Positions 9,320 to 18,155 of a stretch of DNA of 64,000 nt are shown piece by piece. Under the pieces are notes generated by a model. That model saw only the letters and a program-made list of their open reading frames with translations, was not told the origin of the DNA and made no database searches. The position numbers and the translations under genes are program-made. The DNA lies in assembly GCF_015291645.1 (NCBI RefSeq), contig NZ_CP030055.1, positions 1,922,001 through 1,986,000 on the forward strand, in the 5' to 3' direction. Within the stretch, counting starts at the first letter, position 1. The number at the start of each line of letters is the position of its first letter. Source of the stretch: Bradyrhizobium sp. CCBAU 53340. Lineage in GTDB: Bacteria; Pseudomonadota; Alphaproteobacteria; Rhizobiales; Xanthobacteraceae.

Positions 9320-9339
9320 CCCTCTTCGGGGCCTTTTTT
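9315..9339 (+). terminator. ilvBN attenuator terminator
   Basis: GGTCCC (9317-9322), loop TCTTC, and GGGGCC (9328-9333) form a six-pair stem with one G-T pair, followed by six T. Its 5' arm overlaps the right side of the antiterminator, so the two structures exclude each other. Confidence 0.85.
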
Positions 9340-9396
9340 ATTTCCCGAAACCGACACGAACGAAGCCGCTGGCAACAGCGCATCCGGAGCAAGCCA

Positions 9397-11172
9397 ATGA
9401 GCGACAAGAGCCACGATCCGAACCAGATGACCGGCGCCGCAATGATCGTCCGCGCGCTCATCGACCACGGCGTGACCGACATTTTCGGCTATCCCGGCGG
9501 CGCGGTGCTTCCGATCTATGACGAGATCTTCCAGCAGAGCCAGGTCCAGCACATCCTGGTCCGCCACGAGCAGGGCGCAGGCCACGCCGCCGAAGGCTAT
9601 GCGCGCTCGACCGGAAAGCCGGGCGTTGCGCTGGTGACCTCCGGCCCCGGCGCCACCAACATGGTGACGCCGCTGACCGACGCGCTGATGGACTCGATCC
9701 CGCTGGTCTGCATCTCCGGCCAGGTACCGACGCATCTGATCGGCAACGACGCATTCCAGGAATGCGACACCGTCGGCATCACGCGTCCCTGCACCAAGCA
9801 CAATTGGCTGGTGCGCGACGTCAATGATCTCGCAAAGGTCCTGCACGAGGCCTTCTACGTTGCGACCACGGGCCGACCGGGGCCGGTGCTCGTCGACGTT
9901 CCCAAGGACGTGCAGTTCGCGACCGGCACCTATCATCCGCCGCGCAAGTCCGACGTGCACCGCTCCTACGCGCCGCGCGTCAAGGGCGATGCGACGCAGA
10001 TCCGCAAGGCCGTCTCGCTGCTGGCGGGCGCCAAGCGCCCCGTGATCTACAGCGGCGGTGGCGTCATTAATTCCGGCCCCGAAGCCACCAAGCTGCTGCG
10101 TGAACTGGTCGAGGCTACCGGTTTCCCGATCACCTCCACGCTGATGGGCCTGGGTGCATACCCGGCGTCGGGCAAGAACTGGCTCGGCATGCTCGGCATG
10201 CACGGCACCTACGAAGCGAACATGACCATGCATGATTGCGACGTCATGCTGTGCGTCGGCGCGCGCTTCGACGACCGCATCACCGGCCGTGTCGATGCGT
10301 TCTCGCCGGGCTCGAAGAAGATCCACATCGACATCGATCCGTCCTCGATCAACAAGAACATCCGGGTCGACGTGCCGATCATCGGCGACTGCGGCAACAT
10401 CCTCGGCGACATCCTCCAGGTGTTCAAGGCGGAGGCGAAGAAGCCCGACATCAAGGCATGGTGGCAGCAGATCGCTCAGTGGCGTGCGCGCAACTCGCTC
10501 TATTTCAAGAAGAGCAACGACATCATCCTGCCGCAGCACGCGATCCAGAGCCTGTTCGAGGCGACGCGCGGCAGGGACACCTACATCACGACCGAAGTTG
10601 GCCAGCACCAGATGTGGGCGGCGCAATTCTACGGCTTCGAGGAGCCGCATCGCTGGATGACCTCGGGCGGTCTCGGTACCATGGGCTACGGCCTGCCGGC
10701 CGCGGTCGGCGTGCAGGTGGCGCATCCGGACAGCCTCGTCATCGACATCGCGGGCGACGCCTCGGTGCAGATGACGATCCAGGAGATGTCGACGGCGGTT
10801 CAGTACGAGCTGCCGATCAAGATCTTCATCCTGAACAACCAGTACATGGGTATGGTGCGGCAGTGGCAGCAGCTGCTCCACGGCAACCGCCTGTCGCATT
10901 CCTACTCCGAGGCGCTGCCGGATTTCGTCAAGCTTGCGGAAGCCTATGGTGCTGTCGGTCTCCAGGTCACCAAACCTGCCGATCTCGACGGTGCCATCAA
11001 GGAGATGATCGAGGTCAGGCGCCCGGTGCTGTTCGACTGCCGCGTCGCCGCGCTCGAAAACTGCTTCCCGATGATCCCGTCCGGCAAGGCGCATAACGAG
11101 ATGTTGTTGCCCGAGCAGGCCAATGACGAAGCGACAGCCAAGGCATTCGCCGGCGGCAAGGCGCTGGTGTGA
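9397..11172 (+). CDS. ilvB: Acetolactate synthase, large catalytic subunit
   Basis: This thiamine-diphosphate enzyme joins two pyruvates, or pyruvate and 2-oxobutyrate, in the first common step of Val/Leu/Ile synthesis. The 591-aa protein has the catalytic Glu58 in VRHEQGAGHAAEG, a FAD-binding middle domain, and the diphosphate/Mg motif beginning GDASVQMT and ending ILNNQYMG. The start at 9397 follows GGAG; longer in-frame starts would run through the attenuator. It is followed by its regulatory subunit 27 bases downstream and is controlled by the leader described here. The symbol ilvI is also used for this gene in rhizobia. Confidence 0.96.
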   Translation: MSDKSHDPNQMTGAAMIVRALIDHGVTDIFGYPGGAVLPIYDEIFQQSQVQHILVRHEQGAGHAAEGYARSTGKPGVALVTSGPGATNMVTPLTDALMDSIPLVCISGQVPTHLIGNDAFQECDTVGITRPCTKHNWLVRDVNDLAKVLHEAFYVATTGRPGPVLVDVPKDVQFATGTYHPPRKSDVHRSYAPRVKGDATQIRKAVSLLAGAKRPVIYSGGGVINSGPEATKLLRELVEATGFPITSTLMGLGAYPASGKNWLGMLGMHGTYEANMTMHDCDVMLCVGARFDDRITGRVDAFSPGSKKIHIDIDPSSINKNIRVDVPIIGDCGNILGDILQVFKAEAKKPDIKAWWQQIAQWRARNSLYFKKSNDIILPQHAIQSLFEATRGRDTYITTEVGQHQMWAAQFYGFEEPHRWMTSGGLGTMGYGLPAAVGVQVAHPDSLVIDIAGDASVQMTIQEMSTAVQYELPIKIFILNNQYMGMVRQWQQLLHGNRLSHSYSEALPDFVKLAEAYGAVGLQVTKPADLDGAIKEMIEVRRPVLFDCRVAALENCFPMIPSGKAHNEMLLPEQANDEATAKAFAGGKALV

Positions 11173-11199
11173 GCACGAGATACTGTTGAGGGGACGACA

Positions 11200-11742
11200 A
11201 TGAACCAGCCCGCATCCGCCTACTTCATCGAAGACCGCCACGATCCCAACGAGACGCACACGCTTGCCGTGCTCGTGCAGAACGAGCCCGGCGTGCTCGC
11301 GCGCGTCATCGGCCTGTTCTCGGGCCGCGGCTACAACATCGAGAGCCTCACGGTCTCGGAGACCGAGGCCCAGAAGCATCTGTCGCGCATCACCATCGTC
11401 ACCACGGGCACGCCGATGGTGATCGCGCAGATCAAGCATCAGCTCGATCGCATGGTCCCGGTCTACCAGGTCGTCGACATGACCCAGACCCGCCGCTCGA
11501 TCGAGCGCGAACTGGCGATGGTCAAGGTGCGCGGGGAGGGCGAGCATCGCGTCGAGGCACTGCGGCTTGCCGATGCGTTCCGCGCCCGCGTGATCGACGC
11601 GACCACCGAGAGCTTTGTGTTCGAGATCACAGGCAATACGGACAAGATCAACCAGTTTATCGACCTGATGCGTCCGCTCGGCCTTGTCGAGGTGTCGCGC
11701 ACCGGCGTCGCCGCGATCGGTCGCGGGCCTGAAGGGATGTGA
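11200..11742 (+). CDS. ilvN: Acetolactate synthase, small regulatory subunit
   Basis: The regulatory subunit activates the catalytic subunit and gives valine feedback inhibition. The 180-aa protein has an N-terminal ACT domain (about residues 20-95: THTLAVLVQNEPGVLARVIGLF, with GRGYNIESLTV) and the C-terminal ALS_ss_C domain (about 100-175, with AFRARVIDATTESFVFEITG). At 180 aa it is the long form, also called ilvH. It follows ilvB closely, behind GAGGGGA, and its stop is only three bases before the next gene. Confidence 0.95.
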   Translation: MNQPASAYFIEDRHDPNETHTLAVLVQNEPGVLARVIGLFSGRGYNIESLTVSETEAQKHLSRITIVTTGTPMVIAQIKHQLDRMVPVYQVVDMTQTRRSIERELAMVKVRGEGEHRVEALRLADAFRARVIDATTESFVFEITGNTDKINQFIDLMRPLGLVEVSRTGVAAIGRGPEGM

Positions 11743-11745
11743 ACC

Positions 11746-12441
11746 ATGCTGGCGCGCGACTGGTATTATAACGAGCGGAACCGGATGGGCATCGAGCCCG
11801 CGGTGGCGTCGATCTATGATGCCCACGACGATGCCGATCTGCGGGCGCGCGCCGCGCTAAAAATGCTGGGAGTCCAGCGCGGCTGGCGCATCGCCGACAT
11901 CGGCTGCGGCAACGGCGTGCTGGCGACGGAAGCCGCGCTGATGGGGGCCGAGGTCGATGCCATCGACATCTCGCCGGCGATGCTGGCACTCGCCGAGATC
12001 TATGCCCGCGACCGCAAGGCGCCCGTGCGCACGCAGTCTGCCGGGCTGCTCTCATTCGCCTACCGGCCCGAGTCGTATGATTTGATCGTCAGCGAATTCA
12101 CGCTGCACCATCTGCCTGACTTCTGGAAGGTCGTGGCGATGTCGCGGATCTTTCGTGCCCTGAAGCCAGGCGCAAGCTTTTACCTGCGCGACATCGTCTA
12201 TGCCTCGATGCCGGATGCGATCGAGCGCGATGTCGAGCAATGGGCCGACTACCAGATCAAGAACCACGATTTCTCGCGCGAGAGCGTCGTCACGCACATG
12301 CGCGACGAATATTCCACCTTCGGCTGGGTGATGGAGCGGATGCTGACCGATGTCGGCTTCACGCTGGTCTCGGCTGACTACCACGCACCGATGCACGGCA
12401 CTTATCTCCTCCGCAAACCGAAAGCCGGCGAGCAAGGCTAG
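11746..12441 (+). CDS. Class I SAM-dependent methyltransferase
   Basis: A 231-aa soluble methyltransferase. The S-adenosylmethionine site is clear: IADIGCGNGVLATEAA (motif I, about residues 45-60), then VDAIDISPAML (motif II) and YDLIVSEFTLHHL (motif IV). An aromatic N-terminus (LARDWYYNERNRMGIEP) and a C-terminal region with ADYHAPMHGTYLLRK look family specific, but the substrate is unknown. It starts three bases after ilvN, so it is almost surely cotranscribed and would fall under branched-chain attenuation. Nothing in it links it directly to amino acid synthesis. Confidence 0.88.
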   Translation: MLARDWYYNERNRMGIEPAVASIYDAHDDADLRARAALKMLGVQRGWRIADIGCGNGVLATEAALMGAEVDAIDISPAMLALAEIYARDRKAPVRTQSAGLLSFAYRPESYDLIVSEFTLHHLPDFWKVVAMSRIFRALKPGASFYLRDIVYASMPDAIERDVEQWADYQIKNHDFSRESVVTHMRDEYSTFGWVMERMLTDVGFTLVSADYHAPMHGTYLLRKPKAGEQG

Positions 12442-12488
12442 ACAAAGAACAAGCAGGGCTGCACGACAGGGCAGAACCGGAAAAAACA

Positions 12489-13364
12489 ATGAAGCCGGCC
12501 GACATCCTCATCGCCCTCATGGTGGCGATCATCTGGGGGCTTGCCTTTGTGGCGAGCCGGATCGCGCTCGACGAGCTTTCGCCGGAGCTGATGACGGCGA
12601 TGCGCTTTTCCATTGCCGCGCTGCCGTGTCTGTTCGTTCCCAAGCCGAAAGTCGCCTGGTCGCTCCTGATCGCGATCAGCGTCACGCTGTTTCTCGGCCA
12701 GTTCCTGTCGCAGGCCTACGGCATCGCCCATGGCGTTCCGGTAGGGCTGACCTCCGTCGTCGTGCAGAGTCAGGCGCTGTTCACCATCGGATTTGCCGCG
12801 CTCGCGTTCGGCGAGCGGCCGACGCCGGTGCAGACGCTGGGCATCGTCGTTGCGGCCGTCGGACTGCTGATGATCTGCGGCACGGTTGGTTATGATTTCA
12901 GCGTTGCTGCCTTTGCTGTACTGATGATCTCACCGATCAGCTTTGCCGTCGGCAATCTGCTGCTGCGCGGCGCCCGCGGCGTGCCGATGTTCGATCTGTT
13001 CGCGTGGTTGTGCCTCGCCGCGGCGGTGCCGCTGTTCGTGCTGGCGCTGATCGCCAACGGGCCGGCGCCGACTTGGACGTCGCTGACGCACATGTCGCTT
13101 ACATCGGCGCTTTGCATGCTGATGCTCGGCGCCGTCTCCACCAGCATTGCCTATTGGCTCTGGGGCCGGCTGCTGCGCGACTATCCGGCGGCGCAGGTGG
13201 TGCCGTTCGCGTTGCTTGTGCCGTTCGTCGGCTCCGCTGCCTCCAGCATCGTGTTCGGCGAACGGTTCGGGCCGCTCCGCCTTGTCGGCATGCTGACCGT
13301 GATCGGCGGCATCGCGGTGATGGTGCTGGCGAAGCGTCCGCAAATCCTGCCGAAGACCGCGTGA
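12489..13364 (+). CDS. EamA/DMT-superfamily transporter
   Basis: A 291-aa inner-membrane protein with ten predicted spans arranged as two EamA repeats (about residues 8-135 and 150-280). Such proteins usually export metabolites such as amino acids or their derivatives. Landmarks include IIWGLAFVASRIALDELSPELMTAMRF at the start of repeat 1 and LRDYPAAQVVPFALLVPFVG in repeat 2. The gene lies between the ilvBN group and a LysE-type exporter, which suggests small-molecule export, but no substrate can be assigned. Confidence 0.88.
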   Translation: MKPADILIALMVAIIWGLAFVASRIALDELSPELMTAMRFSIAALPCLFVPKPKVAWSLLIAISVTLFLGQFLSQAYGIAHGVPVGLTSVVVQSQALFTIGFAALAFGERPTPVQTLGIVVAAVGLLMICGTVGYDFSVAAFAVLMISPISFAVGNLLLRGARGVPMFDLFAWLCLAAAVPLFVLALIANGPAPTWTSLTHMSLTSALCMLMLGAVSTSIAYWLWGRLLRDYPAAQVVPFALLVPFVGSAASSIVFGERFGPLRLVGMLTVIGGIAVMVLAKRPQILPKTA

Positions 13365-13371
13365 GGTGACG

Positions 13372-13974
13372 ATGGCCTATTCACTGTTCTATGCCTTCCT
13401 CGCCTTCATGGTAGTGATGTATTTCACGCCGGGGCCGAACAACATCATGCTGTTGTCCTCGGGCCTGACTTACGGCTTCCGCCGCACCATTCCGCACATC
13501 GTCGGGATCGTCCTCGGCTTTGCTTTCATGGTCGCGACCGTCGGCCTCGGGCTCGGCACCGTTTTCCTGGCCTATCCGATCCTCCAGACCATCCTGAAAT
13601 ATGCCGGCGCGGCCTACCTGATCTATCTTGCCGCCGTGATCGCCATGTCCGGTCCGGCCAAGCCGGGCGAGGCGGACGGCCGTGGGCCGATGACCTTCTG
13701 GGGCGCCGCCATGTTCCAGTGGATCAACGCCAAGGGCTGGGTGATCGTGATCGGTACCATCACGGCCTATGCGGCGATTGCCCAGTTCCCGATCAACATC
13801 GCGATCCAGACCCTGATCAGCCTCCTGGTCGGCACGGTCTCGACCGTGGTCTGGGCGTTCTTTGGCACTGCACTACGACCGGTGCTGACCTCGGAGCGGC
13901 TGGTCCGCGCCTTCAATATCCTGATGGCCCTCCTGCTGCTCGCCTCCCTTTACCCCGTTTTCATGGATGCATGA
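13372..13974 (+). CDS. LysE/RhtB family exporter
   Basis: A 200-aa membrane protein of the LysE family, which exports amino acids or related solutes. The N-terminal family signature is present (FTPGPNNIMLLSSGLTYGFRRTIPHIVGI), as is the central basic/aromatic loop MFQWINAKGWVIV. About six hydrophobic helices are visible. I prefer the ATG at 13372 with GAGG five bases upstream; a GTG at 13366 would add two residues. It starts seven bases after the EamA transporter gene. Its position before ilvC makes branched-chain amino acid efflux a reasonable guess only. Confidence 0.9.
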   Translation: MAYSLFYAFLAFMVVMYFTPGPNNIMLLSSGLTYGFRRTIPHIVGIVLGFAFMVATVGLGLGTVFLAYPILQTILKYAGAAYLIYLAAVIAMSGPAKPGEADGRGPMTFWGAAMFQWINAKGWVIVIGTITAYAAIAQFPINIAIQTLISLLVGTVSTVVWAFFGTALRPVLTSERLVRAFNILMALLLLASLYPVFMDA

Positions 13975-14028
13975 TGTCGCGGATTTCCATGCAGAAACGG
14001 GTTTCCCTCAGGGGCCGAAATGCTCTAG

Positions 14029-15126
<1,098 letters not shown>

Positions 15127-15135
15127 GGCTTGCGT

Positions 15136-15184
15136 GCCCCGGATGCAGCGCAGCGCTCAAGCGGTGCGCTGCTGATCCGGGGCC
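15136..15184. terminator. Long hairpin after ilvC
   Basis: GCCCCGGAT plus GCAGCGCA on the left pair with TGCGCTGC plus ATCCGGGGC on the right, giving about 17 pairs with a two-base bulge. It lies 10 bases after the ilvC stop. It resembles a dispersed palindromic repeat and probably also ends the ilvC transcript. Confidence 0.55.
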
Positions 15185-15219
15185 CATTGCTGGTCCGGCT
15201 CTGCGCTTCGCTTCGATGC

Positions 15220-15440
15220 GCGCTTGTCCGCGACAGGAGCGAAAACAAAAAGATCGCTCGCAAAACCAAATCTTAAATCTTCGCGCTTACATCTGAGCGA
15301 GATCGCAGGCTGCGGTCTCGCTCTCTTCATCTCGCGCGAAGTATTGCTGCTTCATTCAAATTCTTCGCGAGATAAAGTGCTTTCAGAGAGCCAAGAACTG
15401 ACACTTAAATCACATTCTTGAGTTCGTGTCGTTTTTCAGA
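15220..15440. ncRNA. Candidate structured non-coding RNA region between ilvC and the SDR gene
   Basis: This stretch is richer in A and T than the genes around it and contains no credible reading frame. It holds two strong hairpins: 15295-15323 (GAGCGAGA and TCTCGCTC enclosing CGCA-GGC-TGCG, 12 or 13 pairs) and 15329-15373 (ATCTCG..CGAAG with CTTCG.CGAGAT). They sit back to back, as in small RNAs. No known RNA family is recognised, and the strand and ends cannot be fixed. The remaining 15441-15704 shows nothing definite beyond the upstream region of the next gene. Confidence 0.35.
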
Positions 15441-15704
15441 ATTTTTCCGGGTGGCGCTATCGCCAAAATCCCTGTGTCCTCAGAGTCTAGAAATCGGTTC
15501 TTCATCCGGGCTTTCAAGGTGTGATCCATCGCATTTTGCGACGTTTGCGAGCCACTTCACCTTGAGATCTCACCCGATATCTCGTCTTGCGGCACAACGC
15601 AGTCCGCGAAAAAGATCGTCCGTGCGCGGGTTGAGAACCAGGCGGCATTGCGGGGCCGCAGCCTCCTCCTACATGATCGCCGGGGCATTGAAGGGGGAAT
15701 GATT

Positions 15705-16556
15705 ATGCGATCTGTCGTCGTTACCGGCGCCTCTACCGGCATTGGCTGGGCCATTGCAAAATTTCTGATTGGACGCGGCTATCGCGTTTTCGGCAGCGTC
15801 CGCAGGCAGGCGGATGCCGACCGGCTGACGGGTGAGTTCGGCACGAACTTCACGCCGCTGCTGTTCGATGTCACCGATGAGGCTGCCGTGCTGGCCGCCG
15901 CGCGCCAGGTGCGCGAGGCGCTTGCCGGCGAAACGCTGGCGGGCCTCGTCAACAATGCCGGCATCGCGGTTGCCGGCCCCGTGCTCGAACTGTCGGCCGA
16001 CGATTTCCGTCGGCAGATGGATATCAACGTCATCGGGCCTGTCATCGCGACGCAGGCGTTCGGGCCGCTGCTCGGGGCTGACCCATCGCTGAAGGGACCG
16101 AAGGGCCGGATCGTGATGATCAGCTCGGTTGCGGGCAAGAACGGCAATCCGCTCTCGGCGCCATACTGCACCTCCAAGCACGCGATCGAGGGCCTGTCGG
16201 AGAGCCTGCGCCGCGAGCTCATGCTGTTCGGCATCGACGTCATCATCGTCGCCCCCGGTGCGGTGAAGACGCCGATCTGGAGCAAGGCTGAGGAGATCGA
16301 TCTCTCGGTCTACAAGAACTCGCCCTATCTGCCGGCCCTCAACAAGGTCATGGCCTTCATGATGGAGCTCGGCGCCAACGGGCTGCCCGCCGAGCGGATT
16401 GCCCAGATCGTGTTCGAGGCGCTGACCGCCGCAAGCCCCAAGGTGCGCTACCAGATCACGCCGAACCGCCTGCGCCATGTGATCGCCGCCGTGTTGCCGA
16501 AGCGGACCTTCGATCGCATCATCGCCAAGCGGCTCGGGCTGCTGCCGCAGAGCTGA
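15705..16556 (+). CDS. SDR family NAD(P)-dependent oxidoreductase
   Basis: A 283-aa classical short-chain dehydrogenase/reductase. The cofactor motif TGASTGIG lies at residues 7-14, NNAGIA near residue 86, the catalytic serine in VMISSVAGK and the Tyr/Lys pair in YCTSKHAIEG near residue 155. The basic residue in FGSVRRQADA suggests NADPH preference. The long C-terminal tail resembles retinol/sterol dehydrogenase-like members, but the substrate is unknown. I chose the ATG at 15705 because GGGGGA lies about eight bases upstream. Confidence 0.9.
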   Translation: MRSVVVTGASTGIGWAIAKFLIGRGYRVFGSVRRQADADRLTGEFGTNFTPLLFDVTDEAAVLAAARQVREALAGETLAGLVNNAGIAVAGPVLELSADDFRRQMDINVIGPVIATQAFGPLLGADPSLKGPKGRIVMISSVAGKNGNPLSAPYCTSKHAIEGLSESLRRELMLFGIDVIIVAPGAVKTPIWSKAEEIDLSVYKNSPYLPALNKVMAFMMELGANGLPAERIAQIVFEALTAASPKVRYQITPNRLRHVIAAVLPKRTFDRIIAKRLGLLPQS

Positions 16557-16563
16557 TTGAAGT

Positions 16564-17184
16564 TCAGCTCGCTTCGGCCATCCGTCCGCGCGGGCGGGCG
16601 GCCATCGCGATCATCCGCAGCGCCAGCACCGCGAGCAGCGGAATGAGGAATGCGGCATAGGCCGGCATGGCCGGCACGCGCTTGCCGAACGACACCATGA
16701 ACTGGAACCAGAGGTAATAGCCGCCGACGAGGTGCAGCATGCGCCAGGCGCGGGGGCCCATCAGTGCCGCCGTGCGGTCGAACGAGGTCGCGCTCATGGC
16801 CATGATGACGGCATAGCCGATGCCGCCGAAGATGTAGGAGGCCGGCGAGGTCGCCTGGGCAAAGCCCGCCGGGTCCATATTTGCAAAGACGACGATCGCG
16901 ACCGCGTGGATGGCGTGGGATGCCGCAAAGCTCAAGCCCAGAGAGCGGCGGTTGCGACGCTGCCAGCGCGTCCAGGCGTTGGGCCAGAGCCGCGCCAGCG
17001 CCGCGGCACTGAAGGCGAGGCAAAACAGTAGCAGCGAGCTGCGCGCCGTGAAGCGGATCACCATGCGCACGCCCTCGTCCTCGAACTGTCGCATCGAGGC
17101 GATCCAGAGGCTCAGGCTGATCAGACTGAGGATAAGGACGGCGAGCAGGCGGCAGCCTTCGAACCAGTTTTGACGCTGCGACAT
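16564..17184 (-). CDS. Ferric-reductase-like transmembrane protein
   Basis: A 206-aa inner-membrane protein with about six hydrophobic helices. Paired histidines in SHAIHA (about residue 90) and WRMLHLVGGYYLWFQF (about residue 147) match the haem-ligand arrangement of ferric-reductase-like/YedZ (MsrQ)-type proteins, so it may carry electrons across the membrane. It lacks an adjacent MsrP-type catalytic partner. The start is behind GGAGGA. It is divergent from a TetR regulator, and the gap between them holds two palindromes, so it is the likely target of that regulator. Confidence 0.75.
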   Translation of the reverse strand: MSQRQNWFEGCRLLAVLILSLISLSLWIASMRQFEDEGVRMVIRFTARSSLLLFCLAFSAAALARLWPNAWTRWQRRNRRSLGLSFAASHAIHAVAIVVFANMDPAGFAQATSPASYIFGGIGYAVIMAMSATSFDRTAALMGPRAWRMLHLVGGYYLWFQFMVSFGKRVPAMPAYAAFLIPLLAVLALRMIAMAARPRGRMAEAS

Positions 17185-17200
17185 CGCGGCTCCTCCAACA

Positions 17201-17217
17201 TGTAATCATCGATTACA
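17201..17217. promoter_or_regulatory. TetR-type operator 1
   Basis: TGTAATC-ATC-GATTACA is a perfect palindrome with seven-base arms. It lies 17 bases before the ferric-reductase-like gene start, within the gap shared with the TetR gene. Its size and symmetry fit a TetR dimer site. Confidence 0.75.
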
Positions 17218-17242
17218 TTTCGGGCAGAGCGATCGTCAATGG

Positions 17243-17259
17243 TGTAATCGCTGCTTACA
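17243..17259. promoter_or_regulatory. TetR-type operator 2
   Basis: TGTAATC-GCT-GCTTACA is a near-perfect second copy of operator 1; the right arm differs at two bases. The centres of the two sites are 42 bases apart, four helical turns, so both dimers would lie on the same face of the DNA. Confidence 0.7.
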
Positions 17260-17288
17260 TTCACGTTCGGGTGATGCTAGGAAGCTGT

Positions 17289-17957
17289 ATGCCCGCCCGT
17301 CAGACCTCCAAGCCCCGGCTTTCCAAGCCTCGCGCGCCGCGCCAGATGGCCGAAGCCAGGCCTTATCATCACGGCGACCTCCGTCGCGTGCTGATCGATG
17401 CTGCGTTGCAACTGGCGGCCGACGGCGCCGAGGTCTCCGTGCGCGAGGCGGCGCGCCGCGCCGCGGTGTCGCCGGGAGCGCCATTCCGTCACTTTCCCAA
17501 CCGCGACGCCTTGATGGCTGCAGTGGCTGAGGAGGCGCAGCGGCGCTTTCGCGCCGAGATTGAGGCCGCGCTGGCGGAAGCGAGCTCCACTGACCCCTTG
17601 GTGCGTTTCCGCTCCTTCGGCATCGCCTATGTCCGCTGGGCGATGCGCAACCCCGCCCATTTCGAGATCATCTCCACGGGCCGTTATTTCGCCCATGGCA
17701 GCTCAGCCGAGCTGACCCGCGACAATGCCGAGCTCGTCGCGTTGACCGAACGGATGCTGGCTGAGGCGGCTGCGCAGGGCCTGCTGCGATCGACCGATCT
17801 CAAGCGCATCCTGATCGCCGGCCGCGCCCTGATCTACGGCTTCGCCCGCATGAACCTCGACGGCCATTTCCCGCGCTGGGGCGTCGAGGAGGGCGAGATC
17901 GGGCGGATGGCGGAGGAGGTGATCGATCTGTTCATCGCGGGGATCGCGAAGCCCTAG
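17289..17957 (+). CDS. TetR/AcrR family transcriptional regulator
   Basis: A 222-aa repressor-type protein. After a basic tail, the N-terminal helix-turn-helix begins at RPYHHGDLRRVLIDAALQLAADG and its recognition helix lies in VSVREAARRAAVSPGAPFRHFPNRDALM. The C-terminal ligand domain resembles the WHG-type TetR domain, with YVRWAMRNPAHFEII. The start at 17289 follows AGGA by six bases; two earlier in-frame starts at 17271 and 17274 lack one. It is divergent from a membrane redox protein, and the shared gap holds two operators, which suggests autoregulation plus control of that neighbour. The inducer is unknown. Confidence 0.88.
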   Translation: MPARQTSKPRLSKPRAPRQMAEARPYHHGDLRRVLIDAALQLAADGAEVSVREAARRAAVSPGAPFRHFPNRDALMAAVAEEAQRRFRAEIEAALAEASSTDPLVRFRSFGIAYVRWAMRNPAHFEIISTGRYFAHGSSAELTRDNAELVALTERMLAEAAAQGLLRSTDLKRILIAGRALIYGFARMNLDGHFPRWGVEEGEIGRMAEEVIDLFIAGIAKP

Positions 17958-18155
17958 GGTCGGGTCAAATGCGGCGCTTCGCTGCTCGCTAAGATTAAGC
18001 GAAGGTCGGATGGCGGATCGCGTTGCCTGCCCGTGACTGTTCCATTACAGTTTTGTGACACGGTGCAGCCGGCTGCGCCGGACGCCTTGGCCGTCCCGAC
18101 GTCGGCCAGACGGCTTGGCATCACCGCGCCGGAGCCTAAGTTCAGCGTGTGGTCG

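Noticed and set aside
9247..11826. 859-codon open frame on the minus strand opposite ilvB-ilvN
   Set aside because: It is antisense to two certain genes, has no domain, and its Asp/His/Arg-rich composition is what GC-rich genes give on the reverse strand. No start signal supports it.
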